Shown piece after piece: positions 60,314 through 64,000 of a stretch of DNA of 64,000 bases. Below the pieces are notes generated by a model that worked only from the letters and a program-made list of their open reading frames with translations, ran no database searches and was not told the origin of the DNA. Origin of the DNA: Enterobacter sp. R4-368 (GTDB taxonomy: Bacteria; Pseudomonadota; Gammaproteobacteria; Enterobacterales; Enterobacteriaceae). The translations under genes were made by a program, and so were the position numbers. Position 1 is the stretch's first letter, and the number at the start of each line of letters is the position of its first letter. The stretch spans positions 3,472,001 through 3,536,000 of the forward strand of contig NC_021500.1 in assembly GCF_000410515.1 (NCBI RefSeq), given 5' to 3'.

Positions 60314-62257
60314 TTATTTGTTTAGCTGGATGTTATAGATAGCAAAGCCGATGTCGTCATTGGCGACTTTCGCCATCGGGTAGCGAGCTTTCTCTTTGAT
60401 AAACGCGGCGGCTTTGTCCGTGGGCGCGGTTTCAAAACGAATATCCAGCTTCGCGTCGCTGTGGATCGGTGCCAGTTGCCAGTTGTTGTCGGCAGCCGGA
60501 TGGATTTCCCCTTTCTGTTTGGTTTCATCGCTTATCCATTTCGCCAGCACCGCGCGGTTTTCATCCGGCGAGGCAAAAGCGATATGGCTGTCGCCCGTAC
60601 CGGCAAACTTGCCGCCGTAGGCGCGGTAGTTATTGGTCGCCACAAGGAACGCGGCGTTCGGATCAATCGGCTTGCCGTTAAAGGTCAGATTCTTAATGCG
60701 TTCCGCCTGCGGGTTAACGCTCTGGCATTCGCCGTCGTAGCGTGCCGGTTGCGTGACATCAATCTGGTAATTCACACCATCGATCACATCGAAGTTATAG
60801 GTGCGGAAACCGTCCCAGTTGATCAGGCTTTGCGGCTTATCGCTGTGCGGATCGATCTGGTTAAACTGACCGGCGGAGCACTCCAGCCACTCTTTAACCT
60901 CTTTACCGGTCGCTTTCACCACCACCAGCGTGTTCGGGTAGAGGTACAAATCGGCGGCGTTACGGAAGGTTAACTGGCCTTTTTCCACTTCGACATAACT
61001 GGCGGGATCGTTTTTGCGACCGCCCACTTTAAACGGCGCGGCAGCGGAAAGCACCGGCAGTTTCGCCAGATCCGGATCGCCCTGAATAAAGTGTTCGACA
61101 TAGGCTTTCTGCGCATTGTTCACCACCTGCACGGTCGGATCGTCCTGCACCAGCGCCAGGTAGCTGTACATGTTGTCGGCAGATTTGCCGATCGGTTTGC
61201 TGACAAACTCGCGGGTGGCGTCGTGATCGTGTTTCAGGATCTCCACCAGTTTACTGTCCTCGCCAACGAGGGCTTTTTTCGCCGCGGCGTCATAAATCGG
61301 GCGCGCTTCGGCTTTGGATTCGCGTACCTGCCATTTGCCAGAATCATTGTTCAGCACCAGATCGACCACGCCAAGATGATCGCCCCACATGCCCGGCATC
61401 ACGGACGGAATACCGTTCAACGTTCCTTTCTGGATATCCGCGCCTTTTATCGCCGCGAAATCTTTACCCGGGAAAACAGCGTGAGCGTGACCAAACAGGA
61501 TCGCATCAACGCCTGGCACTTCGCTGAGGTAATAAACGGAGTTTTCCGCCATCGCCTGGTACGGCTCCGCCGACAGCCCGGAGTGTGCGACCACGACCAC
61601 CAGATCGGCCCCTTTGGCGCGCATTTCCGGCACATATTTACGCGCGGTTTCGGTGATGTCGTTCACCGTCACTTTTCCACTCAGGTTGGCTTTATCCCAG
61701 ACCATGATCTGCGGCGGTACAAAGCCGATATAACCGATGCGCAGCGTGTGCGTTTTGCCGTCGCTGTCGGTGACCGGCGTCTCTTTGATTAAGTAAGGCG
61801 TGAACAGCGGTTTTTTGCTTTTCGCATCAATGATATTGGCGTTCACATAGGGGAATTTCGCGCCAGCCAGCGCTTTGTGCAGGTAATCCAGACCGTAGTT
61901 AAATTCGTGGTTGCCCAGGTTACCGACGGCGTAATCAAGGGTGTTCATCGCTTTATACACCGGGTGAACTTCCCCGGCTTTCAGCCCTTTCGCCGCCATG
62001 TAATCGCCCAACGGGCTGCCCTGGATTAAGTCACCGTTATCCACCAGCACGCTGTTTTTGACTTCATTTCGCGCGGCGTTAATCAGGCTTGCGGTACGTA
62101 CCAGGCCGAATTTTTCCGTCGCCGTGTCTTTGTAGTAATCAAAATCCATCATGTTGCTATGCAAATCAGTGGTTTCCAGAATACGTAAATCCACCGTTGC
62201 AGCCTGCACGCTGGCCGCAATCAGCGTGGCCAGAAGCGTTGCACTAAACTTAATCAT
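60314..62257 (-). CDS. cpdB: Periplasmic 2',3'-cyclic-nucleotide 2'-phosphodiesterase / 3'-nucleotidase CpdB
   Basis: The 647-residue periplasmic enzyme has a signal peptide ([20 protein letters not shown]). The N-terminal calcineurin-like metallophosphoesterase domain has the metal motifs [24 protein letters not shown] and GHAHAVFPG. The C-terminal 5'-nucleotidase domain has [18 protein letters not shown]. It frees nucleosides from cyclic and 3' nucleotides for uptake. ATG 62257 begins the signal peptide and follows AGGA; the longer frame adds 35 residues of no use. It is divergent from cysQ. Confidence 0.97.
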   Translation of the reverse strand: MIKFSATLLATLIAASVQAATVDLRILETTDLHSNMMDFDYYKDTATEKFGLVRTASLINAARNEVKNSVLVDNGDLIQGSPLGDYMAAKGLKAGEVHPVYKAMNTLDYAVGNLGNHEFNYGLDYLHKALAGAKFPYVNANIIDAKSKKPLFTPYLIKETPVTDSDGKTHTLRIGYIGFVPPQIMVWDKANLSGKVTVNDITETARKYVPEMRAKGADLVVVVAHSGLSAEPYQAMAENSVYYLSEVPGVDAILFGHAHAVFPGKDFAAIKGADIQKGTLNGIPSVMPGMWGDHLGVVDLVLNNDSGKWQVRESKAEARPIYDAAAKKALVGEDSKLVEILKHDHDATREFVSKPIGKSADNMYSYLALVQDDPTVQVVNNAQKAYVEHFIQGDPDLAKLPVLSAAAPFKVGGRKNDPASYVEVEKGQLTFRNAADLYLYPNTLVVVKATGKEVKEWLECSAGQFNQIDPHSDKPQSLINWDGFRTYNFDVIDGVNYQIDVTQPARYDGECQSVNPQAERIKNLTFNGKPIDPNAAFLVATNNYRAYGGKFAGTGDSHIAFASPDENRAVLAKWISDETKQKGEIHPAADNNWQLAPIHSDAKLDIRFETAPTDKAAAFIKEKARYPMAKVANDDIGFAIYNIQLNK

Positions 62258-62446
62258 CAGAGGCATCCTTTTTCGATCTAAGCCACAAAAGAAAGTGTTA
62301 TGTACATTTTGTTGCTTACAGAATTGTGAATACTGCCATAAAAGCGCGCAAAGAAAACGCAATCGCTATCACAGATGGCAGATTCCGCCGCAATACGATA
62401 TAAGTAAAACAATGAGTTACAAACCACTGAACAGAAGAGGTGGAAA

Positions 62447-63187
62447 ATGTTAGATGCAATTTGCCAGCTCGCGCGCGAAGCGGGCGATGCCATTATGCAG
62501 GTCTACGACGGGCATAAGCCGATGGAAGTCACCAGCAAAGTGGATGACTCACCGGTGACGGCCGCCGATATTGCCGCACACGGGGTGATTGTGCGCGGTT
62601 TACAGGCGTTGACGCCGGACATTCCGGTGCTGTCAGAAGAAGATCCGCCCACCTGGGAAGTTCGCCAGACATGGGGGCGTTACTGGCTGGTGGATCCGCT
62701 GGACGGCACCAAAGAGTTCATCAAGCGTAACGGCGAGTTTACCGTCAATATCGCCCTGATTGAGAACGGAAAACCGGTGCTTGGCGTGGTTTACGCGCCG
62801 GTGCTGAATGTGATGTATTCCGCCGCGGAAGGGAAGGCGTGGAAAGATGAGGCGGGGCACCATCAGCAGATTCAGGTACGCGATGCGCGTCCGCCGCTGG
62901 TGGTGGTGAGCCGCTCACATGCAGATGATGAACTGAAAGAGTATTTACAGCATCTTGGTGAACACCAGACCACCGCCATTGGCTCTTCGCTGAAGTTTTG
63001 CCTGGTGGCAGAAGGCAAAGCGCAGCTTTACCCGCGCTTTGGGCCAACCAGCGTCTGGGACACCGCGGCAGGCCATGCGGTGGCGGTCGCCGCCGGGGCA
63101 CATGTTCACGACTGGCAGGGGCGCACTCTGGATTACACCCCGCGTGAATCTTTCCTTAACCCCGGCTTTCGGGTCTCGCTCTACTGA
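62447..63187 (+). CDS. cysQ: 3'(2'),5'-bisphosphate nucleotidase CysQ
   Basis: The 246-residue inositol-monophosphatase-like enzyme hydrolyses PAP and PAPS, keeping sulfate assimilation from being poisoned. Metal and substrate motifs are [29 protein letters not shown] and [19 protein letters not shown]. The start at 62447 follows AGAGGTGGAAA. The end overlaps convergent ytfJ by 7 bp. Confidence 0.97.
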   Translation: MLDAICQLAREAGDAIMQVYDGHKPMEVTSKVDDSPVTAADIAAHGVIVRGLQALTPDIPVLSEEDPPTWEVRQTWGRYWLVDPLDGTKEFIKRNGEFTVNIALIENGKPVLGVVYAPVLNVMYSAAEGKAWKDEAGHHQQIQVRDARPPLVVVSRSHADDELKEYLQHLGEHQTTAIGSSLKFCLVAEGKAQLYPRFGPTSVWDTAAGHAVAVAAGAHVHDWQGRTLDYTPRESFLNPGFRVSLY

Positions 63188-63738
63188 TTAAGCAGTTTGT
63201 GCAGCAGGTCGATGACTTGCTGCACCTCTTGCTGGCTCAGCCCGCCATCTTTTGCGTACTGTACGCGCCCGTCTTTATCCAGCACCACAATCGCCGAGCT
63301 CTCCTCGTCCAGCTTCCAGGCTTTGCGCGTCACGCCTTCGCTATCCACAATAAATTGTGACCACGGATAGAGCTTCTTATTGCTTTCGATACTGCTGCGC
63401 ACAAACATCGCGCTACCGGGAATGGCGTCATCGGTGTTAACGATGGTGGTGGTTTGGTATTTATCGTGCGGCAGCTTTGCGGATTTGATCGCTTCAATCA
63501 GCGCGGCATTCTTCTCTTTTGCTGACGTTCGACCAGCAATATGCTGCACCACTCGCACTTTGCCTGGAAGTTGGGCGCTATTCCATTTTTTATAGCTAAA
63601 CTTATCGTTATCCAGTATCAACTCCCCTCTGTCGGCTATGCCCACAGGCGGCACGCGTTGGTTGTTTTCAAAATTATGGGCTGAAGCAACCAGCGGCAGT
63701 AACAGGCATGTCGCTGCCAGGATGTTACGTAGGGTCAT
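63181..63738 (-). CDS. ytfJ: YtfJ, periplasmic thioredoxin-fold protein
   Basis: The 185-residue secreted protein has a signal peptide ([20 protein letters not shown]) and a YtfJ/Trx-like domain ([27 protein letters not shown] ... [30 protein letters not shown]). No CxxC pair is present in the mature part, so it is not an ordinary thiol oxidoreductase. Function is unknown. It is the last complete gene in the window. Confidence 0.93.
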   Translation of the reverse strand: MTLRNILAATCLLLPLVASAHNFENNQRVPPVGIADRGELILDNDKFSYKKWNSAQLPGKVRVVQHIAGRTSAKEKNAALIEAIKSAKLPHDKYQTTTIVNTDDAIPGSAMFVRSSIESNKKLYPWSQFIVDSEGVTRKAWKLDEESSAIVVLDKDGRVQYAKDGGLSQQEVQQVIDLLHKLLNQ

Positions 63739-64000
63739 GGCGTTTCCTTATTATCTCTTGTGTTTGTGCAGGTGATCCGACCACTTGGGCTCGCGTTTTA
63801 ATCATAAATGCGATCAATGCGTTTTTCTCGCAATCTGGATGCCAGTTTGCGGGCGAACGCACATAACCGTGAAAAAATGTGGGCTTATACTGCGCAGAGT
63901 AAGGTGTTGAAAAGAATATTCTGAATAATTGTCATCAAAAGGTAAATAAAGTTATTCACACTATGTATGGGTTAGGTTCTGAACTATAGTCATTGAGCAT
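63739..64000. other. Intergenic end of the window upstream of the next gene
   Basis: No coding start is visible in these 262 bases. A TATAGT (about 63985-63990) near the end may be a -10. In E. coli the next gene would be ytfK on the plus strand. Confidence 0.4.

Overview
This 64 kb window is chromosomal DNA from a motile enterobacterium of the Enterobacter/Kosakonia/Klebsiella type (family Enterobacteriaceae). Gene order follows the Escherichia coli 94-96 min region almost gene for gene: yjeI, epmB, efp, ecnA, ecnB, sugE, blc, frdDCBA, epmA, mscM, psd, rsgA, orn, three tRNA-Gly genes, queG, nnr, tsaE, amiB, mutL, miaA, hfq, hflXKC, yjeT, purA, nsrR, rnr, rlmB, yjfIJKLMC, aidB, yjfN, bsmA, yjfP, yjfY, rpsF-priB-rpsR-rplI, ytfB, fklB, cycA, ytfE, ytfF, qorB, qorR, cpdB, cysQ, ytfJ. 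Genes not at these positions in E. coli K-12 (from memory) are three chemoreceptors, an ecnR-like LuxR-type regulator, two MFS transporters, an EamA transporter beside rplI and an AraC-family regulator. ampC (between frdD and blc) and the ula ascorbate genes (between yjfP and yjfY) are missing from their usual places. The species cannot be fixed from the sequence alone.

Layout. 0.1-11 kb: lipoprotein YjeI, a chemoreceptor, two of the EF-P modification enzymes (EpmB, EpmA) with their substrate EF-P, entericidins, a guanidine-II riboswitch with the guanidinium exporter, lipocalin Blc and fumarate reductase. 11-17 kb: mechanosensitive channel MscM, phosphatidylserine decarboxylase, ribosome GTPase RsgA and oligoribonuclease. 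17.4-18.1 kb: three identical tRNA-Gly(GCC) genes followed by a cluster of DnaA boxes at the position of E. coli datA. 18-31 kb: the queG/nnr divergent pair and the dense tsaE-amiB-mutL-miaA-hfq-hflXKC-yjeT-purA run. 31-39.5 kb: NsrR, RNase R, RlmB and the poorly characterised PspA-family cluster yjfIJKLMC. 39.5-48 kb: the most variable part, with two transporters, AidB, a second chemoreceptor and three small DUF1471 proteins. 48-64 kb: the S6-PriB-S18-L9 operon, then transport, nitrosative-stress repair, a third chemoreceptor, redox genes and periplasmic nucleotide and sulfur metabolism.

Regulation is unusually legible. All three chemoreceptors have sigma-28 (FliA) promoters of the form TAAA-N15-GCCG. 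Two of them also have a perfect CRP core upstream, and the third has a perfect 17-bp palindrome of unknown regulator instead. Other readable sites are an NsrR box upstream of ytfE (with nsrR itself in the window), a consensus sigma-S -10 for ecnB, FNR-like sites upstream of frdA, an rpsF leader hairpin, a CA-rich GcvB-type target before cycA, and many intrinsic terminators. No wholly new system stands out. The best candidates for new biology are the yjfIJKLMC membrane/ATP-grasp cluster, the chemoreceptor set with its promoters, and a 440-bp gap without a recognisable gene between rnr and rlmB. Promoter and operator calls are by-eye matches and all comparisons with E. coli are from memory; no database search was run.
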